NCBI GenBank assembly: GCA_029256365.1
Contig: JAQSYB010000008.1
Span: 1-16,225, forward strand
Length of the DNA: 16,225 bases
Direction of reading: 5' to 3'
Source of the DNA: Clostridia bacterium
Lineage (GTDB): Bacteria > Bacillota > Clostridia > Lutisporales > Lutisporaceae
Position numbers and translations under genes: made by a program
Part shown: positions 1-7,144 of the stretch, in pieces
Layout: each line of letters starts with the position of its first letter
Position numbering within the stretch: position 1 is the stretch's first letter
Notes under the pieces: model-generated
Seen by the model: only the letters and a program-made list of their open reading frames with translations
Databases searched by the model: none
Told to the model about the DNA's origin: nothing

Positions 1-878
1 TCATAAATTTCTTTGACCTTATCAATAACCTGAAGCTCTTGAGCAGATAAATTATCGACTACGGCCTTATCCATTATTTCAAGGTTTTCCTCAACCTGCT
101 GCAGGTTGCTCATACCGCTAAGCAGCAATGTAACCTCTGGATGATTTAGTATCCATCTCAAAGCCCATTCTACAGCAGTTCTATCTGCATTTACCTTGTC
201 AAACTCCGCCCTTACATCATCAGGCTGATTGCCAGCCAGCTTGCCGCCCAAAAGAGGTTCCATCACTACAACTGCAATGCCTTTTGATGCAGCATATTTG
301 ATTTCCTCTTCCCAGCGTCTATCCTCCATGTAATTGAATTGTACCTGACATAAAGCCCAGTCATAAGCATCTAGCATTTCCTGAAAGAAATCGATATCTT
401 CATGGAAGGAAAAGCCAACATGCTTTATTTTACCTTCTAGAATGGCTTTGTCTATAAAGTCAAGTATGCCAAGCTCTTTGACCTTATTCCATCGTTCTTT
501 GTTCATGGCATGCAGCAGATAGAAATCTATATAATCTACCTGAAGCTTTTGCAGCTGTTCACTTAGATATTTGTCACAATCTTCTATGGATTTTATCATC
601 CAAATAGGCATTTTGGTTGTAAGCTTGACTTTTTCTCTGTATCCATCCTTTAGGGCTTTTCCTACTAATACTTCACTTTGCCCTCCGTGATACGGGTATG
701 CAGTGTCTATGTAGTTTACCCCATTGTCAATGGCATGTCTAATCATCTCTATGGATTGCACTTCATCAATTTTTGCCATATCAGGCTCCCCTGAAGCAGC
801 TTGGAGCGGCATCCTCATACAGCCAAAGCCCAAAGTAGACACTTTAAAATCCAGTTTTCCAAATTCCCTGTATTGCAT
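1..878 (-). CDS. Aldo/keto reductase, 3' end cut off by the window edge
   Basis: Predicted cytoplasmic NAD(P)H-dependent oxidoreductase with a TIM-barrel fold; substrate unknown. The start ATG (complement of 876-878) has a GGGGG ribosome site about 10 bases upstream. The readable 292 residues begin MQYREFGKLDFKVSTLGFG, typical of the family. The catalytic tetrad can be placed: D58 (in NYIDTAYPY), Y63, K89 (TTKMP) and H123 (FYLLHA). Later landmarks are FSFHED and a GGKLAG segment near the cofactor end of the barrel. The gene runs off the window at base 1 with no stop. In clostridial proteins of this subfamily the barrel is usually followed by a cysteine-rich ferredoxin-like tail; that part would lie outside the window, so its presence is inference. 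It is the last gene of a minus-strand run, 72 bases after the LysM gene, with an imperfect hairpin between them. Confidence 0.9.
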   Translation of the reverse strand, partial: MQYREFGKLDFKVSTLGFGCMRMPLQAASGEPDMAKIDEVQSIEMIRHAIDNGVNYIDTAYPYHGGQSEVLVGKALKDGYREKVKLTTKMPIWMIKSIEDCDKYLSEQLQKLQVDYIDFYLLHAMNKERWNKVKELGILDFIDKAILEGKIKHVGFSFHEDIDFFQEMLDAYDWALCQVQFNYMEDRRWEEEIKYAASKGIAVVVMEPLLGGKLAGNQPDDVRAEFDKVNADRTAVEWALRWILNHPEVTLLLSGMSNLQQVEENLEIMDKAVVDNLSAQELQVIDKVKEIY

Positions 879-911
879 TGTATCTAGCCCCCTTATTCTA
901 TATAAATTAAC

Positions 912-950
912 TATTCTACCAGAGGAATTATTTTCCTCCTTGATAGAATA
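912..950 (-). terminator. Imperfect hairpin after the LysM gene, possible terminator
   Basis: The stretch directly after the LysM stop can fold: TATTCTA pairs with TAGAATA at the base, and GAGGAA (922-927) pairs with TTCCTC (933-938) around a 5-base loop, with a mismatch and a small bulge between. No good T-run follows on the minus strand, so termination would be weak. The loop region on the minus strand contains AGGAGG, which has no start codon at a useful distance. Confidence 0.35.
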
Positions 951-2366
951 TTATTCTGCAATACCGGCAGCGATATTGATCTGTTTTTGATGGTAGGGAT
1001 CAATCAAATTGTCCTTATGCCGAGTGCTATTATAAAAATGCAAATCAAAGTGACCATTGAAGTCATTGTCCAATATGGTCTGTACATCATGGGGCATTGA
1101 GGATATAGAACCAGCGATTCTCCTTCCGGCTACCTCCACGATGACCGCTCTGGTAGTCCAAGAATAGGCACCTCCCCATATTTGCTTCATTGCTGCAGCA
1201 TCTGAAGCCGTCAATGGCTCACAATCAGCATGAAAAGCACCAGTGGTACGCTTGATATAAAAGCTTTTCCCTGTTGCAAAATCAATAATCTTAGCTGTCT
1301 TGTTGATTGCAAAAACGTACTGTGCTTCTGTCCACCAATCTAGTCGCTCTCCATATTGTGGTCCAGGGGTAGGCTTGATTGGTATGTTGTGAACGGGTAT
1401 TTTTACTTCTTGGCCAATATTTAACATGGTGCTTTGGGTAAAGCCATTTACTTTCAAAAGCTCCGCTAAAGGTATTCCATATTTGATGCTTAGATTCCAC
1501 GGGTTATCTCCAGATACAACCTTATGTGTGATATATGATATTGAAGGTTCTTGGGGAATGGGAGCTGGAGCAGGAGCAGGGGCCGGAGTCTGCTCTGACC
1601 CAGCAGGCACTTTTAAAACCTGCCCAACAAATAGCATGTCAGAATCCAAATGATTTAACTCTCTTATATTAGAAATTGTAGTTTTGAACCTGGTTGCGAT
1701 TACCCAAAGGGTATCACCGCTTACAACTGTATAATTAGATGTAGTGTCTGGTGTTGGAGTTGGTGGAACAGGGGCAGCGGTAACGGGAATTTTTAATATC
1801 TGCCCGATATTGATCGTTTCTGTAGTAAGATTATTAAGGGTCTTAATTGTTGAAATGGATACATTGAAACGCTTTGAGATGATATAAAGCGAATCTCCAG
1901 AGGTAACTTTGTATGTTGTGTAGGCTGGAGCTGCAGAGGGTATCTTAAGCACCTGTCCCATTAGAAGACTATCCGAAACTAGATTGTTTAGCTCTTTTAG
2001 TTCAATTATTGTTGTTTTAAATTTATTAGCAATAAGCCATAAGGTATCCCCTGAAATGACAGTGTAGCTTGTATATGAAGTTTGGCTGTAGGAGGAGCTT
2101 GTGTTAGTAACATCCCCTGCAACAATTCCGCTAAACGATACACTTGCAATGACAACAGATCCAATCATAATTTTAACCAATTTGATATTCAAATCCGGGA
2201 AATTTTCTTTGACATAACACTGTATCAGCTCTATGAAGCTTTTGTTCTCTAAAGGATTGCACCCGTCGAATTCCTTGGAAAACTCAGTGATAAGCGGATC
2301 AATGTGAATGATAACAGTACAGCCCTCTGGCTCACACTGCAGCTCATGTCTTAATATTAATGCCAT
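951..2366 (-). CDS. Membrane-anchored protein with four LysM domains and a conserved clostridial C-terminal domain
   Basis: A 471-residue cell-wall protein. Residues 1-64 form a hydrophilic N-terminal module. Residues 65-84 (KIMIGSVVIASVSFSGIVAG) are the only hydrophobic segment, so it is probably a signal anchor with a cytoplasmic N terminus. Four LysM peptidoglycan-binding repeats follow at about 100-143, 151-194, 211-254 and 280-324, each with the pattern Y-x-V-x-SGD-x-x-x-x-I and ending G-Q-x-x-K-(I/V)-P. Pro/Thr and Pro/Ala linkers separate them; 260-272 is a PA run encoded by a simple repeat. Residues 337-467 are a separate domain with AFHADCEP (377-384) and HFDLHFYNSTRH (439-450), rich in His, Asp and Cys. 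I recognise it as recurring behind LysM repeats in clostridia, but know no activity for it. The ribosome site AAAGGAGGT lies 6 bases before the start. The aminotransferase terminator upstream implies its own promoter within 2367-2430; I see no convincing one. Confidence 0.88.
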   Translation of the reverse strand: MALILRHELQCEPEGCTVIIHIDPLITEFSKEFDGCNPLENKSFIELIQCYVKENFPDLNIKLVKIMIGSVVIASVSFSGIVAGDVTNTSSSYSQTSYTSYTVISGDTLWLIANKFKTTIIELKELNNLVSDSLLMGQVLKIPSAAPAYTTYKVTSGDSLYIISKRFNVSISTIKTLNNLTTETINIGQILKIPVTAAPVPPTPTPDTTSNYTVVSGDTLWVIATRFKTTISNIRELNHLDSDMLFVGQVLKVPAGSEQTPAPAPAPAPIPQEPSISYITHKVVSGDNPWNLSIKYGIPLAELLKVNGFTQSTMLNIGQEVKIPVHNIPIKPTPGPQYGERLDWWTEAQYVFAINKTAKIIDFATGKSFYIKRTTGAFHADCEPLTASDAAAMKQIWGGAYSWTTRAVIVEVAGRRIAGSISSMPHDVQTILDNDFNGHFDLHFYNSTRHKDNLIDPYHQKQINIAAGIAE

Positions 2367-2423
2367 ATGATTACCTCCTTTGCTGATGATGATATATTGT
2401 GCGCAAAAAAGGTAAAATTATCA

Positions 2424-2462
2424 ATAAAAAAAGTAGCCATGGGTTTTGTGCATGGCTACTTT
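2424..2462 (-). terminator. Intrinsic terminator of the aminotransferase gene
   Basis: A perfect 12-bp stem pairs 2430-2441 with 2451-2462 around a 9-base loop. Read on the minus strand it ends in a run of T (complement of 2424-2430). It lies 22 bases past the aminotransferase stop and separates that gene from the LysM gene downstream. Confidence 0.85.
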
Positions 2463-2483
2463 GAATTTACTATGAGGTATTGT

Positions 2484-3665
2484 TTACTTAAACTCTGCTA
2501 CCAATTTTTCGAAGGCAGGAATAGAGTTTTCGATCATATCAAATTTAACACAGTAGGACATCCTGAAATATCCAGGGCATCCAAAACCACTTCCGGGCAC
2601 CAGTAGTAAGTTATACTTCATCGCACGTTTTACAAACTCTACATCGTCCGCAATTAATGCTTTGGGGAAAAGATAGAAGGCACCCTGCGGCTTTACACAT
2701 TGGAAGCCCAATCTAGTTAGGTTTTCATATAAAAAGTTTCTTCTTTTTTCATAGCCAGTGGTGTCAACCTTAGCATCGATTGCATCTCCGACAACCTTTT
2801 GAAATAATCCCGGCGCATTTACAAATCCAAGTGTTCTATTGCAGAAACTAAATGCTTTCATCAGAAGATCGATGCTTTCAATTCTGCTGCTTGCTGCTAT
2901 GTAGCCGATTCTTTCTCCTGCAAGACCCAGGGATTTGCTAAAGGAATCCACAACAATCGCATTTTTGAAAATGGATAGCATATTTGGAACCTTAATGTTA
3001 TCATATACGATTTTAGCATATGGTTGATCTGAAATAACAAATATCGTGATACCATATTCCTTTTGCTTTTTTGTTATGATTTCTTCAATGTGTTTCAGTG
3101 TTGCTTCGCTGTACACAACACCTGTTGGATTATTTGGATTGTTTATAATGATAGCCTTTGTTTTTGCAGTAATGCTCTTTTCAAACACTTCTAAGTTAGG
3201 CTCAAAGGTTGCTGGATTAGGTTCTACTACAACTGTTTGGCCACCGCTATTGCCGACATATGCATTGTATTCAACAAAATATGGAGCAAAAACAATAACC
3301 TCTTCTAATGGGTTTAGTATAGATTTTAATACAACATTTAAGGCTCCAGCTGCTCCAACGGTCATAACAATATTATCCCCTGAAAGCTGTACGGAACTGT
3401 CCTTCTCCAAAGATTTCGCAATCTTTTCACGGACATCTGGATACCCTGCATTGTTCATATATCTATGGGTTCCTTTTTCGTCACTTAACACGTGCTGCTT
3501 CAGTGATTCGATAACCTCTGCGGGAGGTTCTGCATATGGATTTCCAATACTATAATCGTAGACCTTATCTGCTCCATGTATGGCAGAAAGTCTTGCCCCT
3601 TCTTCAAACATTAATCTAATCCATGATGATTTAGCAAGATTTTTAATTATCTCCTTAGAAAACAT
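2484..3665 (-). CDS. Class I/II pyridoxal-phosphate aminotransferase, aspartate-aminotransferase-like
   Basis: A 393-residue fold-type I enzyme that moves an amino group between an amino acid and a 2-oxo acid using PLP. Visible landmarks are NNPNNPTG (175-182), SDQPY (212-216, Asp for the PLP ring nitrogen and Tyr for the phenol oxygen), SFSKSLGLAGERIGY with the Schiff-base lysine K244, and FRMSY with R368, expected to bind the substrate carboxylate. I chose the ATG at 3665 because AGGAGGT lies 5 bases before it and homologues start near MFSKEI. An in-frame ATG at 3695 would add 10 residues but has no ribosome site. It is transcribed divergently from an Lrp/AsnC regulator, which suggests amino-acid-responsive control. 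Substrate specificity cannot be read from the sequence; an aspartate or aromatic preference is only a guess. Confidence 0.93.
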   Translation of the reverse strand: MFSKEIIKNLAKSSWIRLMFEEGARLSAIHGADKVYDYSIGNPYAEPPAEVIESLKQHVLSDEKGTHRYMNNAGYPDVREKIAKSLEKDSSVQLSGDNIVMTVGAAGALNVVLKSILNPLEEVIVFAPYFVEYNAYVGNSGGQTVVVEPNPATFEPNLEVFEKSITAKTKAIIINNPNNPTGVVYSEATLKHIEEIITKKQKEYGITIFVISDQPYAKIVYDNIKVPNMLSIFKNAIVVDSFSKSLGLAGERIGYIAASSRIESIDLLMKAFSFCNRTLGFVNAPGLFQKVVGDAIDAKVDTTGYEKRRNFLYENLTRLGFQCVKPQGAFYLFPKALIADDVEFVKRAMKYNLLLVPGSGFGCPGYFRMSYCVKFDMIENSIPAFEKLVAEFK

Positions 3666-3690
3666 AAAATACCTCCTAATTTTATTTTCG

Positions 3691-3722
3691 ATCATTAATT
3701 CTAATATCCCTAATTTAATGAT
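3691..3722. promoter_or_regulatory. Inverted repeat in the divergent aminotransferase/Lrp region, candidate operator
   Basis: ATCATTAA (3691-3698) is repeated in perfect inverted orientation as TTAATGAT (3715-3722), with 16 bases between. A TATAAT (3722-3727) adjoins the right arm. The two arms are about two helical turns apart, a layout that suits dimeric or octameric Lrp-type proteins. The whole gap (3666-3832) is very AT-rich, so chance is a real alternative. Confidence 0.4.
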
Positions 3723-3832
3723 ATAATATATAAAAATTTATTAATATAAAATAATGAAGGAAAAGCACATATAAAACATTAATTTTGAATAAAAATATAT
3801 AAAAAATACTGCATTTTGAAGGAGAAGGCCCG

Positions 3833-4279
3833 ATGGATAAATTAGATATTGATTTACTTAAAATTTTACAAGAAAATGCACGGATTACCATTAGTGAGAT
3901 TTCAAAAAAGATTGCACTGAGCAGACCTAGTATTACTGAACGCATCCTGCGTTTACAGGAGAAAGGCATCATCGAGGAATTTACTGCAAGAGTTTCACTT
4001 GGGGCAATTAATAGAGGGACCATTTTGTTTATTCAATTGAGTTCTCTAAAGGCAACCAACAGTGATTTTGAGCAAATGATAATACGTGATGAGGCTGTGT
4101 TAGAGTGTCATCGTGTAACAGGAAACACCTCCTATTTTATAAAAGCTGCGGTAAAAGACATGAGCAGTATGAAAGCTCTTATAGATCGACTAATGCCCTA
4201 TGGAGATATCAATACAACCATCGTGCTGGAATCACCAGTACCTTATCGACATATTGTACCGAAAGTCGATGATATCTAG
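3833..4279 (+). CDS. Lrp/AsnC-family transcriptional regulator
   Basis: A 148-residue DNA-binding regulator, the usual length for the family. Residues 1-60 are the winged-helix DNA-binding domain: LDIDLLKILQENARITISEI begins the helix-turn-helix and RPSITERILRLQEKGII holds the recognition helix and turn. Residues 62-135 are the ligand-sensing RAM domain, with the conserved glycine turn in HRVTGNTSYFIKA (93-105) and a closing TTIVLESPVPYR. Family members sense amino acids and bind as dimers to octamers. GGAGAAGG provides the ribosome site 5' of the ATG. The gene is divergent from the aminotransferase, 167 bases apart, so that gene and itself are the likely targets; this is inference from position. 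The effector amino acid is not predictable here. Confidence 0.93.
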   Translation: MDKLDIDLLKILQENARITISEISKKIALSRPSITERILRLQEKGIIEEFTARVSLGAINRGTILFIQLSSLKATNSDFEQMIIRDEAVLECHRVTGNTSYFIKAAVKDMSSMKALIDRLMPYGDINTTIVLESPVPYRHIVPKVDDI

Positions 4280-4309
4280 ACAATTGGGAAAGCCCCATAG
4301 TCGTTTTTT
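4279..4309 (+). terminator. Probable weak terminator after the Lrp gene
   Basis: Starting at the last base of the stop codon, GAC pairs with GTC and GGG with CCC around AAAG, with an internal loop of two A-T pairs flanked by mismatches. A run of six T (4304-4309) follows. The stem is short, so this is a candidate only. The remaining bases up to 4514 hold no gene I can support; TTAAAA (4424-4429) and TATAAA (4446-4451), 16 bases apart, could be the promoter of the next gene. Confidence 0.45.
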
Positions 4310-4514
4310 GCACTCATAGAACGATATAAATGGTGAGTTTGGGCGAGAAATGTCGAATTATTTGAATCTTTGCAAAAATGAAACAATTGTGAATTTTTAT
4401 CTTTACTTTTAAATCTCAGAAAGTTAAAATTAATATACAGCGGTCTATAAAAGTGTGTTTGAAATCTACTAATTTTGGAAAGAATAAACATAAAAATACA
4501 AGGGGGAATATTCT

Positions 4515-6599
4515 ATGAAAGATTACAAAACCGAAAACCTAAGAAACGTCGTACTAATAGGCCATGGCGGTTCCGGTAAAACAACCATAGCAGAGGCTAT
4601 GCTTTTCAATACAGGAGTGTTGGATCGATTCGGTAAAGTAGACGATGGTACAGCAACAACAGATTTTGACCCTGAGGAAATTAAGAGAAAGATTTCAATT
4701 AGTGCTGCCACAGCTCCCTGTGAAATACACGATGTTAGATTGAATGTAATTGATACACCTGGATATTTTGACTTTATAGGCGAAGTAGTGGCTGCTTTGA
4801 AGGTTAGTGATAGCGCGGTTATAACAGTTGATAGCGTATCTGGTGTTGAGGTTGGAGTGGAGAAGGCTTGGGATTTAGTAAATGATGCAAAAATGCCCGC
4901 TCTCTTCTTTGTTAACAAAATGGACAGAGAAAATTCAAACTTCTTAAAGGTTTTAAATCAACTGAGAGAAGTTTTTGGAAATAAAATAGTACCACTGATG
5001 GTTCCCATAGGTTCAGAAACGAACTTTAAAGGGGTTATAGATTTAATCGAAATGAGAGCCGTAATGGCAGAAAATAATAAGTGTGTGATTACAGACATAC
5101 CAGCAGGCTTTGAAGATCAAATTGAAGAATACAGAGGTATGATAACAGAAGCAGTTGCACAAACGGACGAAGCATTGATGGAGAAGTACTTTGGCGGGGA
5201 AGAGCTTACTGCAGATGAAATAGTAAAAGGCTTTAGACTTGGCGTAATAGCCGGAGATGTAGTGCCTGTATTGTGCGGAGCAGCTTCGAAAAATATGGGT
5301 GTTGAGACCCTGATGCATACCTTAAGAAAGTTTATGCCATCACCTTCTGACCGACAAACTATGGCTGGAACAAATGTAAAGACCAATGAAAAATTCACTG
5401 CTAAAATAGATGCTGCAGAACCTTTTAGTGCACAAGTATACAAAACAATTGCAGACCCATTTGTGGGCAAGATATCTATGTTCAAAGTATTATCAGGTAC
5501 AATGACCAGCGATATGGAAGTCTATAATGTGAATAAGGAAAAGAAAGAAAAGCTCAGCAATCTATTCCTCCTAAGAGGCAAAAAGCAGTTACATGTAGAT
5601 AAACTAGTTGCAGGTGATATTGGAGCTGTTGCAAAGCTTCAGTTTACAACAACAGGTGATACACTTTGTGATGTAAACCACCATGTGAAATATGATAGTA
5701 TCAGCTTCCCAGCACCTTCAATTGCAATGTCTATAGAGCCAAAATCGAAGGGTGATGAAGACAAGATAGGAAACGGCTTATTTAGATTGGTTGAGGAAGA
5801 CCCAACCCTAAAGGTTGAGAAGAATCTTGAAACACACCAAACACTTATTTCTGGTATTGGAGAACAGCATCTTGAAATTGTTACAAGAAAGCTGGCAAAT
5901 AAGTTTGGTATTGAGGTTATATTAAAGGATCCAAAGATTCCATATAGAGAGACCATCAAGAAGTCTGCTAAAGCAGAAGGCAAGCACAAAAAACAATCTG
6001 GTGGACATGGTCAATATGGACACGTATGGGTAGAATTTGAGCCAATTGTAGGAGCAGATACAGAATTTGAGTTTGTTGACAAGGTTGTAGGAGGCGCAGT
6101 GCCTAGACAATATATACCAGCTGTAGAAAAGGGCTTGCGTGAGTGTATGGTTGAAGGTGTTTTAGCCGGATATCCTGTTGTAAATCTAAGATGCAGCTTA
6201 TATGATGGTTCTTTCCACCCTGTTGATTCAGCGGAAATGCCATTCAAGGTTGCAGCAGCATTGGCATATAAGAAAGGTATGGCAAGTGCGGGCCCAGTAT
6301 TGCTAGAACCAATTTATCATATTGAGGTAATGGTTCCAGACGAATATATGGGAGATATAATCGGAGACCTGAATAAGAAAAGAGGAAGAATACTTGGTAT
6401 GGAGCAGTCTGGTAAGCTTCAAAAGGTTACTGCAGAAGCACCTTTGTCGGAAATGTTTAAATATGCAACGGATTTAAGATCCATGACACAGGCAAGAGGA
6501 AGCTTCAGCATGAATTTCTCCAAGTATGAAGAGGTTCCTGCTCAAATAGCTCAAAAAATCATTGAAACTGCCAATGCAAATAGGGAAAAGGAACTATAA
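4515..6599 (+). CDS. EF-G-like translational GTPase, FusA2-type paralogue
   Basis: A 694-residue, five-domain EF-G relative. GTPase motifs: P-loop GHGGSGKT (16-23), switch I RKISI (58-62), switch II DTPGYFDF (80-87), NKMD (134-137) and GAAS (255-258). Domain II follows (about 290-385), then domain III with GIGEQHLEIVTRKL (447-460), domain IV with GGHGQYGHVWVEFEP (496-510) and domain V ending near 670. Canonical EF-G has AHIDAGKTT, RGITI and DTPGHVDF. Here the switch II histidine is tyrosine and the switch I threonine is serine, as in the EF-G-like (FusA2) group, so this is probably not the housekeeping EF-G. No rpsL, rpsG or tuf gene lies beside it, which fits a paralogue. Its role (ribosome recycling, rescue or regulation) is unknown to me. 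AAGGGGGAA is the ribosome site. It stands alone, with terminators before and after. Confidence 0.9.
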   Translation: MKDYKTENLRNVVLIGHGGSGKTTIAEAMLFNTGVLDRFGKVDDGTATTDFDPEEIKRKISISAATAPCEIHDVRLNVIDTPGYFDFIGEVVAALKVSDSAVITVDSVSGVEVGVEKAWDLVNDAKMPALFFVNKMDRENSNFLKVLNQLREVFGNKIVPLMVPIGSETNFKGVIDLIEMRAVMAENNKCVITDIPAGFEDQIEEYRGMITEAVAQTDEALMEKYFGGEELTADEIVKGFRLGVIAGDVVPVLCGAASKNMGVETLMHTLRKFMPSPSDRQTMAGTNVKTNEKFTAKIDAAEPFSAQVYKTIADPFVGKISMFKVLSGTMTSDMEVYNVNKEKKEKLSNLFLLRGKKQLHVDKLVAGDIGAVAKLQFTTTGDTLCDVNHHVKYDSISFPAPSIAMSIEPKSKGDEDKIGNGLFRLVEEDPTLKVEKNLETHQTLISGIGEQHLEIVTRKLANKFGIEVILKDPKIPYRETIKKSAKAEGKHKKQSGGHGQYGHVWVEFEPIVGADTEFEFVDKVVGGAVPRQYIPAVEKGLRECMVEGVLAGYPVVNLRCSLYDGSFHPVDSAEMPFKVAAALAYKKGMASAGPVLLEPIYHIEVMVPDEYMGDIIGDLNKKRGRILGMEQSGKLQKVTAEAPLSEMFKYATDLRSMTQARGSFSMNFSKYEEVPAQIAQKIIETANANREKEL

Positions 6600-6623
6600 C
6601 ATTTATTAAAATAATTAAATTTT

Positions 6624-6658
6624 AAAAATACGACAAAACATAATTTTGTCGTATTTTT
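6624..6658 (+). terminator. Intrinsic terminator of the EF-G-like gene
   Basis: A perfect 15-bp stem (6624-6638 with 6644-6658) encloses a 5-base loop; the 3' arm ends in TTTTT. AT-rich except for a central CGAC/GTCG. The A-run on the other side means it could also work on the minus strand. It begins 25 bases after the stop codon. Confidence 0.85.
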
Positions 6659-6715
6659 TATTTGCACCAGAACATCTGAGCTGCATTTGCTCACTTGTTT
6701 TAAAAGCAATATCAT

Positions 6716-6762
6716 AAAAGGCTTCCTAAAATGTAAATATCTATATGGAAGCCTTTTATTTT
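6716..6762 (+). terminator. Second tandem terminator downstream of the EF-G-like gene
   Basis: An 11-bp perfect stem AAAAGGCTTCC / GGAAGCCTTTT (6716-6726 with 6747-6757) with a 20-base loop, followed by ATTTTT. No gene lies between it and the first terminator, so it is a backup or guards the next operon against read-through. The 57 bases between the two hairpins hold nothing I recognise. Confidence 0.7.
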
Positions 6763-6778
6763 TACAGGCATATTTATA

Positions 6779-6808
6779 TTGAAGCTTCATAAACTAACTA
6801 AAGATAAT
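6779..6808 (+). promoter_or_regulatory. Candidate sigma-A promoter for the small-protein operon
   Basis: TTGAAG (6779-6784) and GATAAT (6803-6808) are separated by 18 bases. The -10 matches 5 of 6 and the -35 matches 4 of 6. The -10 lies inside the left arm of a 12-bp inverted repeat. No better pair is seen between here and the gene start. Confidence 0.4.
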
Positions 6809-6866
6809 CAAGAACAAATGGAATTTTACAACTGATGAGTTGAACTTACCTAAATTGATTATCTTT
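6800..6866 (+). repeat. 12-bp perfect inverted repeat with a nested small hairpin
   Basis: AAAGATAATCAA (6800-6811) recurs as TTGATTATCTTT (6855-6866), with 43 bases between. Inside, CAACT (6829-6833) and AGTTG (6838-6842) form a small hairpin with loop GATG. It ends 27 bases before the 6894 start codon. It may be a pair of operator sites or a folded leader RNA. Confidence 0.6.
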
Positions 6867-6893
6867 TAAATCCCCAATATAGGAGGAAAATAA

Positions 6894-7130
6894 ATGGTTG
6901 AGAGAACAATATCGCTAGGCAACTATGTAACAATCAACGATGTACGAAGAGTTGTAGCTGCAGCAAAAGAAATTACAGATGATGAACAGCTTATCGTTTC
7001 GATGGAAGCGCATGAAGCAGATAAAGCAGCTAACATTTTCTCTGTATTGGAAAAGCATGATTTTGAATGCACAACCAAAGGCGCCAGCAATGGCCATGAA
7101 TACTATATCATAGCAAGAAAAAAACATTAA
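6894..7130 (+). CDS. Small protein of unknown function, possible TusA-like fold without the cysteine
   Basis: A 78-residue soluble protein with no signal peptide or membrane segment. AGGAGG lies 7 bases before the ATG, so translation is well supported. I do not recognise a named family. The order of elements (short strand and helix VTINDVRRVVAAAKEI at 12-27, strand EQLIVSMEAHEADKAANIFSVLEKHDFE at 31-58, then a closing strand HEYYIIARKK at 68-77) resembles TusA/SirA sulfur-carrier proteins, in which an acidic residue after the middle strand is followed by a helix and a strand ending near RK. The defining CPxP motif is absent; NYVTIND occupies that place. The one cysteine, C59, lies elsewhere. 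If the fold is right, it cannot act as a classic persulfide carrier. It is followed after 14 bases by the repeat protein gene, and the two probably form one operon with a shared terminator. Confidence 0.75.
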   Translation: MVERTISLGNYVTINDVRRVVAAAKEITDDEQLIVSMEAHEADKAANIFSVLEKHDFECTTKGASNGHEYYIIARKKH

Positions 7131-7144
7131 TTGGGGGAATAAAT

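Noticed and set aside
1558..1600. Simple GGAGCT/GGAGCA-like repeat as a regulatory or mobile repeat
   Set aside because: It is the coding sequence of the Pro/Ala linker between LysM domains 3 and 4.
2367..2606. A 79-codon plus-strand frame
   Set aside because: It spans the aminotransferase terminator hairpin and the 3' end of that gene; no sign of coding use.
3046..3555. A 169-codon plus-strand frame
   Set aside because: It lies inside the aminotransferase on the other strand, has no ribosome site and shows no recognisable domain.
4276..4491. A 71-codon minus-strand frame in the gap before the EF-G-like gene
   Set aside because: There is no ribosome site upstream of its ATG, the composition is typical of random AT-rich DNA, and it would run into the Lrp terminator region.
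4515..6599. Tetracycline-resistance ribosomal protection protein (TetM type)
   Set aside because: The P-loop, domain IV and C-terminal motifs fit EF-G/FusA2 better; the first residues and switch regions do not match TetM.
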